Source: Spartobacteria bacterium UBA695 (GTDB lineage Bacteria; Verrucomicrobiota; Verrucomicrobiia; Chthoniobacterales; Chthoniobacteraceae). Taken from it: a stretch of 64,000 nt of DNA. The position numbers were made by a program, and so were the translations under genes. The stretch's first letter is position 1; the number at the start of each line of letters is the position of its first letter. Under the pieces are notes generated by a model. That model was given only the letters and a program-made list of their open reading frames with translations, ran no database searches and was not told the DNA's origin. Shown piece after piece: positions 53,169 through 63,223 of the stretch. The stretch is taken from NCBI GenBank assembly GCA_002298145.1, contig DBMP01000006.1:124001-188000 (forward strand), written 5' to 3'.

Positions 53169-54029
53169 TCATCCCGGCACGATCACGCGCAGCCCCCGGG
53201 GCTCGCACTCGAAATCCACCGGCACCCGGCCAACCACCTCCCCGTCCACTTCGACAGGCACATCGCTCTCACTCGCCACCGAGAGCGCCCGCGTTTGCAG
53301 ATAAGTCACGTCCGGCATGTCAATGTGCTTTCCAAACAGCGCGGCCTGAAGGTAGCGGATCAAATCCAGATGACCAACGCGCTCAAACAGGATCACATCC
53401 AGTAATCCATCATCGAGCCGCGCATTGGGAAAAACCGGGAACGGCCCTCCGTAGAAACGACCATTGCCAATCAGCACAAAGGAGCCCTCATGCTCCGCCC
53501 CCTCCGCCTTCACCCGGAGCGTCGGCGGCTTGCGGGCAGCCACCTGCGCGGCCGAGATAACGTAGCTCAGCGGCCCCAGATTGCGCTTGGCCTCCCAGCT
53601 CGTGGATTGCAGCGCCTGAGCATCGAGCCCCACCCCCGCCATCTGAACAAACGCGTGCCCAGAGGCCCTCGGCAAATCAATCTCGCGGGAGTCGCCGTTG
53701 CGAATGGCCGCCCACGCCTCCCGGAGATTTCTCGGCAAGCCCAGCTCGGTCGCAAAAACGTTCATCGTCCCCGTGGGCAAAATCCCCAGCGTCGCCCCCG
53801 TGCCCGCGATGCCGTTGAGGACATCATTCACCGTGCCGTCCCCCCCTGCTGCCACCACCACCTGCGCACCGGATAAGGCAGCCTCCCTCGCCAGCCTTCG
53901 GGCGTCCCCCGGTTCGCTGCTCAGGGCGACCACGGCCTCGCCACGCACCAGCGTTTCGATTTCTCCGAGAAGCCCTGCAGCCTTGGCGCTTCGAGCGGCG
54001 GGGTTGAGGATCACCATTATCTTGCTCAT
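53169..54029 (-). CDS. Diacylglycerol kinase-family lipid kinase
   Basis: A 286-residue protein of the YegS/DgkB-like family that phosphorylates diacylglycerol or a related lipid with ATP. The N-terminus reads IMVILNPAARSAKA; the nucleotide motif is AAGGDGTVNDVLNGIAG, followed by LGILPTGTMNVFATELGLP, both family hallmarks. The C-terminal beta domain has VLIGNGRFYGGPF and ARLDDGLLDVILF. It diverges from an AsmA-like gene (29 bases between starts) and converges with the peroxiredoxin gene. Confidence 0.92.
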   Translation of the reverse strand: MSKIMVILNPAARSAKAAGLLGEIETLVRGEAVVALSSEPGDARRLAREAALSGAQVVVAAGGDGTVNDVLNGIAGTGATLGILPTGTMNVFATELGLPRNLREAWAAIRNGDSREIDLPRASGHAFVQMAGVGLDAQALQSTSWEAKRNLGPLSYVISAAQVAARKPPTLRVKAEGAEHEGSFVLIGNGRFYGGPFPVFPNARLDDGLLDVILFERVGHLDLIRYLQAALFGKHIDMPDVTYLQTRALSVASESDVPVEVDGEVVGRVPVDFECEPRGLRVIVPG

Positions 54030-54058
54030 TTGACTTCGGTCTTTTCTTTCAAACCATC

Positions 54059-55555
54059 GTGACTACTTTGGTGTCCGTGCAAAACTTTTCCAAGCGGTTT
54101 CTGATCTCCGCGGGAATCCTCGCCGGGGCGGCGATTCTCCTCGGCCTCGACCTGTACGCAGGTTCGAAAGAGGTCCGGACGTGCTTGGAAACCGCCCTAA
54201 AGCGCGAACTCGGCGTACCGGTGCGGTTCAGCAGCCTCCACTACACCCTCTGGGGCGGCCTCACCGGCTATGACGTCGAGTGCAACTTCGGCCCCATGGG
54301 GACCGAGGGGGGCACCGGCTCCACGCTGACCATTCCATCCGTCTCCGCCAGCGTCGGCTGGCTGCCGCTCCTCTCGGGCCGCGTGGTCATTAATAAACTG
54401 CTCTTCAAAGCCCCGTTACTCACCTGGACGCAAGGCAAGGACGGGATGTGGAACCCGGTACCGCAGAAACCGCCCTGCCCCCTGGCCCCCCCTGTAGCAA
54501 AAGCCAGCCCGTCAGCCACCGAATCCCCCACCCCCGAGGGCCCCCACAAGCCGCATAAGAAAACGCGGGAGCATGGCCCCAAACGCCCCCTGGAATTCCG
54601 CATCGAAGCCATCAAAGTGGAAAACGCTACCCTGCGCTTCATCGACCACCAAGGGCGTCCCACCGTCACCTTCGAGGGGGCCAACGTTTACCTGCGCGAT
54701 CCGGAAAAACCCGAGGGCACCGTCGCCGTCGCCAAGACCACCTTGCGCGAGGGCCTCGTCATCGACGGCTTCGCCGCACCCTTCTCCTTCCAAAAAGGCG
54801 GCATCGCCCTTGCCCCCATCGACGCACGCATCGCCCAGGGGACCATTCGCGGCAGCGCCACCCTCCAGCCCACGCAGGATTTGCCGCTCTTCACCCTCGA
54901 CCTGCTCTTTGACGGCGTGAGCCTCAACGGCCTGCTGACCCAGTTCGGCGAAGAGCAGACCGCCGAGCGCGCCACCGGCACCATGCAAGGCAGCCTCGAT
55001 CTCTACGGCGCCGTGGGCCAGAAGCGCTCCATCCAGGGCATCGGCCAGCTCAAGCTCCGCGAGAGCCGAGTCGAGCAAGTCGGCATCCTGGAGGCCATCG
55101 GCAAAATTTTGCAGATCGAGGAACTGCGAGAAATGCAGCTCCACAACGCCCAGCTCGACCTCCGCGCCGCCGAGGGCAAAGTCTTCATCGACAGCCTCGT
55201 CGTCGAATCGGCCAACATGAGCCTGGCCGCCAACGGCACAAGCGAATGGGACGGCAAGCTCAACCTCGCCGCGCGCCTCGCCGTCGGGCCCAAAATCAGC
55301 CGCCAGCTTCCGGGCTGGATGGACGCCGGGTTCCAGCCCGTCCCCGGGCGGAGCTTCCGCGAAATCGCCTTCAACATCAAAGGCACCGTCTCCCATCCCA
55401 GCACCGATCTTCTGCCCGTCCTCATGGGGCAAAAGTACGGGACACAATTCCTCAACCTCTGGCAATCCCTGACGGGAAAAGGCAAAAAAAAGCCGGTAGA
55501 CAAAAAGAAGCCCGAACCCACGGAAGAAAGCGGCGATGCGACTCAGGGACATTAA
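54059..55555 (+). CDS. AsmA-like envelope protein
   Basis: A 498-residue protein with a short cytoplasmic N-terminus, one transmembrane helix (residues ~14-32, FLISAGILAGAAILLGLDLY) and a long periplasmic beta-rich part. ALKRELGVPVRFSSLHYTLW and KLLFKAPLLTWTQGKDGMWN are typical of AsmA/YhdP-type proteins, thought to bridge the periplasm and help lipid transport. A Pro/His/Lys-rich insert lies near residues 140-180. The C-terminus is Lys-rich. The start is GTG with no ribosome binding site. The exact role is unknown. Confidence 0.75.
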   Translation: MTTLVSVQNFSKRFLISAGILAGAAILLGLDLYAGSKEVRTCLETALKRELGVPVRFSSLHYTLWGGLTGYDVECNFGPMGTEGGTGSTLTIPSVSASVGWLPLLSGRVVINKLLFKAPLLTWTQGKDGMWNPVPQKPPCPLAPPVAKASPSATESPTPEGPHKPHKKTREHGPKRPLEFRIEAIKVENATLRFIDHQGRPTVTFEGANVYLRDPEKPEGTVAVAKTTLREGLVIDGFAAPFSFQKGGIALAPIDARIAQGTIRGSATLQPTQDLPLFTLDLLFDGVSLNGLLTQFGEEQTAERATGTMQGSLDLYGAVGQKRSIQGIGQLKLRESRVEQVGILEAIGKILQIEELREMQLHNAQLDLRAAEGKVFIDSLVVESANMSLAANGTSEWDGKLNLAARLAVGPKISRQLPGWMDAGFQPVPGRSFREIAFNIKGTVSHPSTDLLPVLMGQKYGTQFLNLWQSLTGKGKKKPVDKKKPEPTEESGDATQGH

Positions 55556-55708
55556 AAAATAAGGTTTTCCCCGCCCCACTAGACAACCGAAGGCAAGCCT
55601 CGCTGCGAAACATCAACTCAGCGCTTGCACAAATATTCACGTGTCCTAATAATTTGGGACTTTCCCGGAGGATTGGGACTTACCCCCAGCTCAATCGTGT
55701 TCCCCAAA

Positions 55709-57919
<2,211 letters not shown>

Positions 57920-57926
57920 TGCCCCC

Positions 57927-59207
57927 CTACCCGAGCGCCTCGCTGGCCACACGGGCCGTCGTCTCGATATCCTCGAACGTGTGCGCCAGCGACAGAAAGC
58001 CCGTCTCAAACGGCGACGGCGCAAAGTAAACGCCGCTATCCAGAGCGCGGTGGAAGAATTTGCCGAACGCCTCGCGGTCGCTCTTAAGCGCATCGGCCAA
58101 GTTGAGCACCGGGCCGCCCGTAAAAAAGAGGCAGAACATCGAGCCCACGCGGTGGAAAGTCAGCGCGCCCGCCTTCCGCTTTAGCACCGGCCCGAGCGCC
58201 TCCTCAAACGCCGCGCCAATCTCCTCCAGGCGCTGCCAGCCGTTCACGCGCTCCAGCTCCCGCAGCTGCGCCAGCCCCGCCGCCATGGCCAGCGGATTAC
58301 CCGAGAGCGTCCCGGCTTGATACACCGGACCGTCTGGCGAAAGCTGGTCCATAATCTCCGCCCGCCCGCCAAAGGCCCCCACCGGCAACCCGCCGCCGAT
58401 CACCTTACCCATCGTGCTCAAGTCGGGCACGATCCCGTAGAGCTCCTGCGCACCGCCCCGGGCCACGCGGAAGCCGGTCATCACTTCGTCGAAAATAAGC
58501 ACCGCGCCGTACTGCGAACAAAGCGCGCGCAGCTCCTCCAGGAAACCCGGCTGCGGAAAGTAAAGGCCCGCATTGGCGGGAATCGGCTCCAGGATCACCG
58601 CAGCGATTTCCCGGCCCTCCCGCGCAAAAAGCCCCTTGAGCGCCTCCACATCATTGAACGGCAGCGTGAGCGTCAGCTCCGCAAACGCCCTGGGCACCCC
58701 GGCGCTATCCGGCTCCCCGTGCGTCAGCGCGCCGCTGCCCGCCCGCACCAGCAGACTGTCGCCGTGCCCATGGTAGCAACCCTCGAACTTCACAATCTTG
58801 TCCCGCCCCGTAAACCCGCGCGCCAGCCGCAGCGCCGACATCGTCGCCTCAGTGCCCGAATTGACCATCCGCACCTTCTCCACCGACGGCATCCACGCGC
58901 GAATCAGCCGGGCCATCTCCACCTCCAGCGGGTTCGGGATGCCGAAGCTCACGCCATTGCCCGCCGTCTCGCGAATCGCCGCGATCACACACTCCGGCGC
59001 ATGCCCCAGAATCGCCGGGCCCCACGTCCCCACGTAGTCAATCAGCTCATTGCCGTCGATATCCCAAATATGGGCCCCCGCCGCCCGCTGCACGAAAAAC
59101 GGCTCCCCCCCCACATTGCGAAAAGCGCGAACCGGAGAGTTCACTCCGCCGGGAATCAGTTTCCGGGCTTCGGCAAAGGCGGCAATGGAGGCAAGGCGAG
59201 GATTCAT
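57927..59207 (-). CDS. hemL: Glutamate-1-semialdehyde 2,1-aminomutase
   Basis: Makes 5-aminolevulinate for heme and corrinoid synthesis by the C5 pathway. 426 residues, the normal size. Motifs are RKLIPGGVNSPVRAF at the N-terminus, DYVGTWGPAILGHAP, MVNSGTEATMSALRLARG, CYHGHGD, IFDEVMTGFRVA and the Schiff-base lysine in LSTMGKVIGGGLPVGAFGG. These separate it from ordinary class III aminotransferases. It converges with the histidine kinase gene (7-base gap). A GGGG stretch near the start could act as a ribosome binding site. Confidence 0.97.
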   Translation of the reverse strand: MNPRLASIAAFAEARKLIPGGVNSPVRAFRNVGGEPFFVQRAAGAHIWDIDGNELIDYVGTWGPAILGHAPECVIAAIRETAGNGVSFGIPNPLEVEMARLIRAWMPSVEKVRMVNSGTEATMSALRLARGFTGRDKIVKFEGCYHGHGDSLLVRAGSGALTHGEPDSAGVPRAFAELTLTLPFNDVEALKGLFAREGREIAAVILEPIPANAGLYFPQPGFLEELRALCSQYGAVLIFDEVMTGFRVARGGAQELYGIVPDLSTMGKVIGGGLPVGAFGGRAEIMDQLSPDGPVYQAGTLSGNPLAMAAGLAQLRELERVNGWQRLEEIGAAFEEALGPVLKRKAGALTFHRVGSMFCLFFTGGPVLNLADALKSDREAFGKFFHRALDSGVYFAPSPFETGFLSLAHTFEDIETTARVASEALG

Positions 59208-59546
59208 AAAAACCCCATCCTAAAGCATTCCCTTGCGGGGCGGGAGCTTAAAAAGTTTCACAAAGTAATGACGTTGCCCGCACAGAAGGGAAAAAACCCG
59301 GTAACAAAATGGCTTCAGACACAGTTCTCATTGGACAAATCCCGGTTCCATGGCCATTCTTTTTACGAATTGCTGAGCAAAAGGCACGGAGACCCAAGCG
59401 AGGAAAACATCCAAAGGGGAAAACGCCATGGGCGGAGTCAACGGGCAGCCGCATGACCTCCGTTCATAACGACACCGAGCCGGAGGATGCGGGCCTCTTG
59501 TTTTTTGTTTCGCAGTGTGATCCATTCCATTGTCCCCAAGCCCCCT
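59208..59546. other. Leader region upstream of the pilus assembly gene
   Basis: 339 bases between the divergent hemL and pilC starts. No gene is supported. The part at 59380-59460 is purine-rich and contains segments such as AAAGGGGAAAACGCC and GGGCAGCCGCATGACC, which loosely recall conserved blocks of GEMM (cyclic-di-GMP) riboswitches. I could not build the full secondary structure, so this stays a suspicion. Confidence 0.3.
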
Positions 59547-60842
59547 ATGCCAAAGTTTAACTACGTCGCTCTAGACGCCCGTGGCAGTGAATCCACCGGC
59601 GTAATTGAAGCCGCTTCCTCCAACGATGCCATCGGCCAGCTGCGACAGTCTGGCTACTTCCCCACCAGTGTGACGGAAGAAGGAAAAGGAGGAGCGCCTC
59701 GCAAATCCGCTAAAAAAGCTTCCAAACCGGCCCCGGCGGCAGCCTCGGCAACGGCAAAGAAGTCCAGCAGCTCAGGCCTCTTCACCAAACAGACCGTCAA
59801 GAGCAAGACGCTCATGATCTTTACGCGGCAGCTCGCCACGCTGATCGACGCCGGTCTACCGCTATTGCGGGGCTTGACGGTGCTCGCCAAGCAAGAGCGC
59901 GACCCGGTGCTAAAGAAAACCATCAACCAGCTCGCCGACTCCGTCCAGGGCGGCAACACCTTCTCCGAATCGCTGGCACAGCACCCGAAGATTTTCAACA
60001 AGCTCTACATCAACATGGTCAAGGCCGGTGAGCTCGGCGGTGTTCTCGAGCTCGTCCTCAACCGTCTGGCCGAGTTCCAGGAAAAAGCCCAGAAGATCGC
60101 CAACAAGGTCAAGTCAGCCATGGCCTACCCGATCATCGTCTTGATCATCGCCATGCTGATCATGTGGTTCCTCCTGGTCTTCATCGTTCCGAAATTCGAG
60201 CAGATCTTCAAAGACATGCTCGGTAACAAGCCGCTGCCCGAGCTGACCCAGTTCGTCATCAGCTTGAGTCGGACCATTCAAGAGAACTTCATCGGCATCG
60301 TCGGCGGTATCGTCACCATCATCGTCGTCTACAACATCTTTTCCCACAGCGCCAAAGGGCGCGTCATCCTCGATCAGATCAAGATCCGAATGCCGCTCCT
60401 GGGCGACCTGCTGCGCAAATCAGCCATCTCCCGCTTCACCCGCACGCTCGGAACACTCGTAGAAAGCGGCGTCCCGATCCTCCAGGCCCTCAACATCACC
60501 AAAGACACAGCGGGCAACGCCGTCATCGCCGACGCCATCATGAAAGTACATGACGCCGTCAAAGAAGGTGAATCCATCGTCGCCCCGCTGGAATCCAGCG
60601 GCGTCTTCCCACCGCTAGTCATCAGCATGATCGACGTCGGCGAAGAAACCGGCCAACTCCCCAACATGTTGCTGAAAATCGCCGACGTGTTCGATGACGA
60701 AGTCGACAACGCCGTCGCGGGCCTCACCGCCATGCTTGAGCCGCTCATGATCGTCATCCTGGCCGTCGTCGTCGGCAGCATCGTCATCGCCCTCTTCATG
60801 CCGCTGATCTCCATCATCCAACAGATGCAGAACCAGACCTAG
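59547..60842 (+). CDS. pilC: Type IV pilus / type II secretion inner-membrane platform protein (PilC/GspF)
   Basis: Polytopic platform protein of the pilus or secretion assembly machine, 431 residues. The N-terminus (MPKFNYVALDARGSESTGVI) is typical. A Lys/Ala/Ser-rich linker (residues ~50-75) is followed by two GspF repeats: IFTRQLATLIDAGLPLLRGL...GELGGVLELVLNRLA and RFTRTLGTLVESGVPILQAL...GEETGQLPNMLLKIA. Hydrophobic helices close each repeat. The start follows CCCCCT. The next gene, 21 bases on, encodes a pseudopilin, so they form one operon. The matching ATPases are not in the window. Confidence 0.95.
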   Translation: MPKFNYVALDARGSESTGVIEAASSNDAIGQLRQSGYFPTSVTEEGKGGAPRKSAKKASKPAPAAASATAKKSSSSGLFTKQTVKSKTLMIFTRQLATLIDAGLPLLRGLTVLAKQERDPVLKKTINQLADSVQGGNTFSESLAQHPKIFNKLYINMVKAGELGGVLELVLNRLAEFQEKAQKIANKVKSAMAYPIIVLIIAMLIMWFLLVFIVPKFEQIFKDMLGNKPLPELTQFVISLSRTIQENFIGIVGGIVTIIVVYNIFSHSAKGRVILDQIKIRMPLLGDLLRKSAISRFTRTLGTLVESGVPILQALNITKDTAGNAVIADAIMKVHDAVKEGESIVAPLESSGVFPPLVISMIDVGEETGQLPNMLLKIADVFDDEVDNAVAGLTAMLEPLMIVILAVVVGSIVIALFMPLISIIQQMQNQT

Positions 60843-60863
60843 AAGCGAGGGAACACACACACC

Positions 60864-61478
60864 ATGAAACGCCCCCTATTCTTTGGTTTCACCCTCATCG
60901 AGCTGCTGGTGGTGATGTCCATCATCGCCCTGCTCGCCGGGCTGACCCTCTCCACCGTCCAGTACGCGCAGAACAAAGCGGCCCGCGACCGGGCCAAGGC
61001 GGAAATCTCCGCCCTGGAGCTGGCGCTGGAATCGTACAAAGTCGACAACGGCGATTATCCGCGCGACGACGGCAGCACCGACTCCGCGTCCATGAAGGCC
61101 TCGGGCAACCCGAGAGTTGTCATCCCCAAGGCCGGCGGTGCCGTGCCGACGATGAGCGGCTCCTCCTCTGTAGTGCTTTACAAAGCCCTCAGCGGCGACG
61201 CCGATGGCAACCGCATCGTAACGGCCGCCGAACGGAGCCAGCAGCGGACCTACTTCCCGTTCAAACCCGGGATGCTGTTTCCCAAAAACGGCACCGGCAA
61301 CGTAACGGCCGTCACCGATCCCTTCGGCAACGTGTACGGCTACTCGACCATCGGCTCGGGAACGGCAGCCAGTTCCGGCACCAATCCCGGCATGAACCCA
61401 ACCTTCGACCTCTGGTGCACCGTCGATCCGGCCAAAACCGGCACCACCCCTACGGCCACCTGGATCACCAACTGGTAA
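60864..61478 (+). CDS. Type II secretion major pseudopilin-like protein (GspG-like)
   Basis: A 204-residue prepilin. The short basic leader is followed by the prepilin peptidase site and hydrophobic helix, FGFTLIELLVVMSIIALLAG, with cleavage after Gly and methylation of Phe. Then comes ARDRAKAEISALELALESYK and NGDYPRDDG, typical of GspG. The C-terminal part is longer than in most GspG proteins, with ITLE-free, Ser/Gly/Pro-rich loops. It forms the pseudopilus with the upstream platform protein. A strong terminator follows 14 bases later. Confidence 0.9.
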   Translation: MKRPLFFGFTLIELLVVMSIIALLAGLTLSTVQYAQNKAARDRAKAEISALELALESYKVDNGDYPRDDGSTDSASMKASGNPRVVIPKAGGAVPTMSGSSSVVLYKALSGDADGNRIVTAAERSQQRTYFPFKPGMLFPKNGTGNVTAVTDPFGNVYGYSTIGSGTAASSGTNPGMNPTFDLWCTVDPAKTGTTPTATWITNW

Positions 61479-61492
61479 CCAATCGACTCCTT

Positions 61493-61532
61493 AAAAAGCC
61501 GCGCTCCGTAAAAACCGGGCGCGGCTTTTTTT
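61493..61532 (+). terminator. Rho-independent terminator after the pseudopilin gene
   Basis: Stem AAAAAGCCGCGC pairs with GCGCGGCTTTTT around a 14-nt loop, followed by seven T in total. It closes the pilC-pseudopilin transcript. Confidence 0.93.
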
Positions 61533-61601
61533 ACTCCTGATAAATTTGCCAGGGACAACTTTTCCTTGGCAGCATCCCCTCCCCCATCCAAACTTTGCCG
61601 T

Positions 61602-62582
61602 ATGGATTTTCTTGCAAAAGCCCGTCGTGTTTTTGAGATCGAACTGGACGAGGTCCGCCGCGTCGGCGAGCGCCTCGACGAGTCGTTCACTCGTGCCGTG
61701 GAGACCATCCTGGCCAGCCTCAAAGAGCGCGGCAAAATCGTCGTCATCGGCGTGGGCAAATCGGGTCACATCGGCGAAAAAATCGCCGCCACCATGACCA
61801 GCACCGGCTCCCCCGCCGTCGTGCTTAACTCCCTCAACGCCCTCCATGGCGACTTGGGCGTCGTGGCCGACGGCGACGTCATCCTGGCATTGAGCTTCTC
61901 TGGCGAAACCGAGGAACTCCTGCGCATCCTCCCGGCCTTGAGCCGCTTCGAAGTCAAGATCGTCTCCATCACCGGCAACCCGAAATCGACCCTCGCCATC
62001 CACTCCGACGTCCACTTGGACGCCTCCATCCAGGAGGAAGCCTGCCCGCTCGGCCTCGCCCCCACCTCCTCCACCACCGCCACCCTCGTCCTGGGCGACG
62101 CCCTGGCAATGGTGCTCCTGGAAGCCCGCAACTTCAAAAAAGAAGACTTCGCCCGCTACCACCCCGGCGGCAGCCTCGGGCGCTCCCTGCTCCTTAAAGT
62201 CACCGAAATCATGCGCACCGGCGACCAGCTCGCCCTCATGCCGCCCGAGACGCCCATCCACGAAGTCATCAAACGCATGGCCAACGCCCGGGCTGGCGCC
62301 GCCGTCCTCGTCCACCCCGACGGCACGCTTGCAGGCGTCTTCACCCACGGCGACTTCGGCCGGCAGTTTGAAAAAGTGCCCGACCTGCTCAATCGGCAAG
62401 TCGGCGAATTCATGACCCCCTGCCCCATCACCGTCAACGCCAACAAAATGGCCGTCGAAGTCCTCCGGATTATGCAGAAACACGCCGTAGACGACCTCAT
62501 CGTCGTCGACCAGTCCAGCGGCAGCCCCGTTCCCGTCGGCCTCGTCGATTCGCAAGACCTGGCCAAGTTCAGACTTGTCTAA
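61602..62582 (+). CDS. kdsD: Arabinose-5-phosphate isomerase (KdsD/KpsF)
   Basis: Converts ribulose-5-phosphate to arabinose-5-phosphate for the Kdo sugar of lipopolysaccharide. 326 residues. The SIS isomerase domain (residues ~30-190) has VIGVGKSGHIGEKIAATMTS, SFSGETEELLRILPAL and FARYHPGGSLGRSLLLKV. Two CBS domains follow (residues ~205-326; TPIHEVIKRMANARAGAAVL, QVGEFMTPCPITVNANK). I start at the ATG at 61602. With lpxC-fabZ and lpxA it confirms that this organism makes lipopolysaccharide. efp follows after 55 bases. Confidence 0.95.
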   Translation: MDFLAKARRVFEIELDEVRRVGERLDESFTRAVETILASLKERGKIVVIGVGKSGHIGEKIAATMTSTGSPAVVLNSLNALHGDLGVVADGDVILALSFSGETEELLRILPALSRFEVKIVSITGNPKSTLAIHSDVHLDASIQEEACPLGLAPTSSTTATLVLGDALAMVLLEARNFKKEDFARYHPGGSLGRSLLLKVTEIMRTGDQLALMPPETPIHEVIKRMANARAGAAVLVHPDGTLAGVFTHGDFGRQFEKVPDLLNRQVGEFMTPCPITVNANKMAVEVLRIMQKHAVDDLIVVDQSSGSPVPVGLVDSQDLAKFRLV

Positions 62583-62637
62583 GCGGCTTGGGACTGCTTC
62601 ATTTGTTTTTTCCAATCATTTCTTTCTACTAAACCTC

Positions 62638-63195
62638 ATGGCAGCAGCAAACGATCTCCGCAAAGGCATGGCCATCCGTTACAACGGAAACGTCGCCATC
62701 GTCCTTGAAGTCATGCACCGTACCCCCGGTAACCTCCGTGCATTTGTCCAACTCATCATCCGCTACATCGGCACGGGCAAATCCGCCGACGTCCGGTTCG
62801 GCTCGACCGACAAGGTGGAACTCGTCGAAGTCTCCCGCCAGAAGCTGGAATTCAGCTACAAGGACAACACCGGCTTCAACTTCATGGACCCGGAAACCTA
62901 CGAGACCGTCACGCTCGACGAACACCTCATCGAAGAAGCCAAGGATTACCTCGTGGAGAACCTCCCCGTCGAAGTCCTCTACGCCGAGGGCAAGGCCGTC
63001 CAGGTCGAGCTCCCCTCCACCGTCACGATGAAAATCATCGAATCCGCCGAAGGCGTCCGGGGCGACTCCGCCAACAACGTTCAGAAACCGGCCACGCTCG
63101 AAACCGGCAAGGTAATCAACGTTCCGCTCTTCATCAAAGAAGGCGAACTGGTCAAAATTGACACGCGCAACGGCGCTTACCTCGGTCGCGCGTAA
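62638..63195 (+). CDS. efp: Translation elongation factor P
   Basis: Relieves ribosome stalling at polyproline stretches. 185 residues with the three expected beta domains: the KOW-like N-domain (NDLRKGMAIRYNGNVAIVLE), the OB domain (NTGFNFMDPETYETV) and the C-domain (NVQKPATLETGKVINVPLF). The tip loop, normally modified on Lys or Arg, reads HRTPGNLRAF, so Asn32 sits at the usual modification position. The ATG at 62638 matches the family N-terminus; the leader is pyrimidine-rich without a Shine-Dalgarno site. The proline-rich proteins encoded in this window make an active EF-P plausible. Confidence 0.96.
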   Translation: MAAANDLRKGMAIRYNGNVAIVLEVMHRTPGNLRAFVQLIIRYIGTGKSADVRFGSTDKVELVEVSRQKLEFSYKDNTGFNFMDPETYETVTLDEHLIEEAKDYLVENLPVEVLYAEGKAVQVELPSTVTMKIIESAEGVRGDSANNVQKPATLETGKVINVPLFIKEGELVKIDTRNGAYLGRA

Positions 63196-63223
63196 ATAAA
63201 CCTGCAACCGCCTAGCGAACCTA

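Noticed and set aside
55625..55708. Upstream TTG start for the histidine kinase giving 28 extra residues
   Set aside because: The extra residues are not PAS-like and the ATG at 55709 is preceded by the C-rich leader seen at other starts.
59309..59560. Plus-strand 83-codon frame upstream of pilC
   Set aside because: It overlaps the pilC start in another frame and has no domain. The region is better read as a leader.
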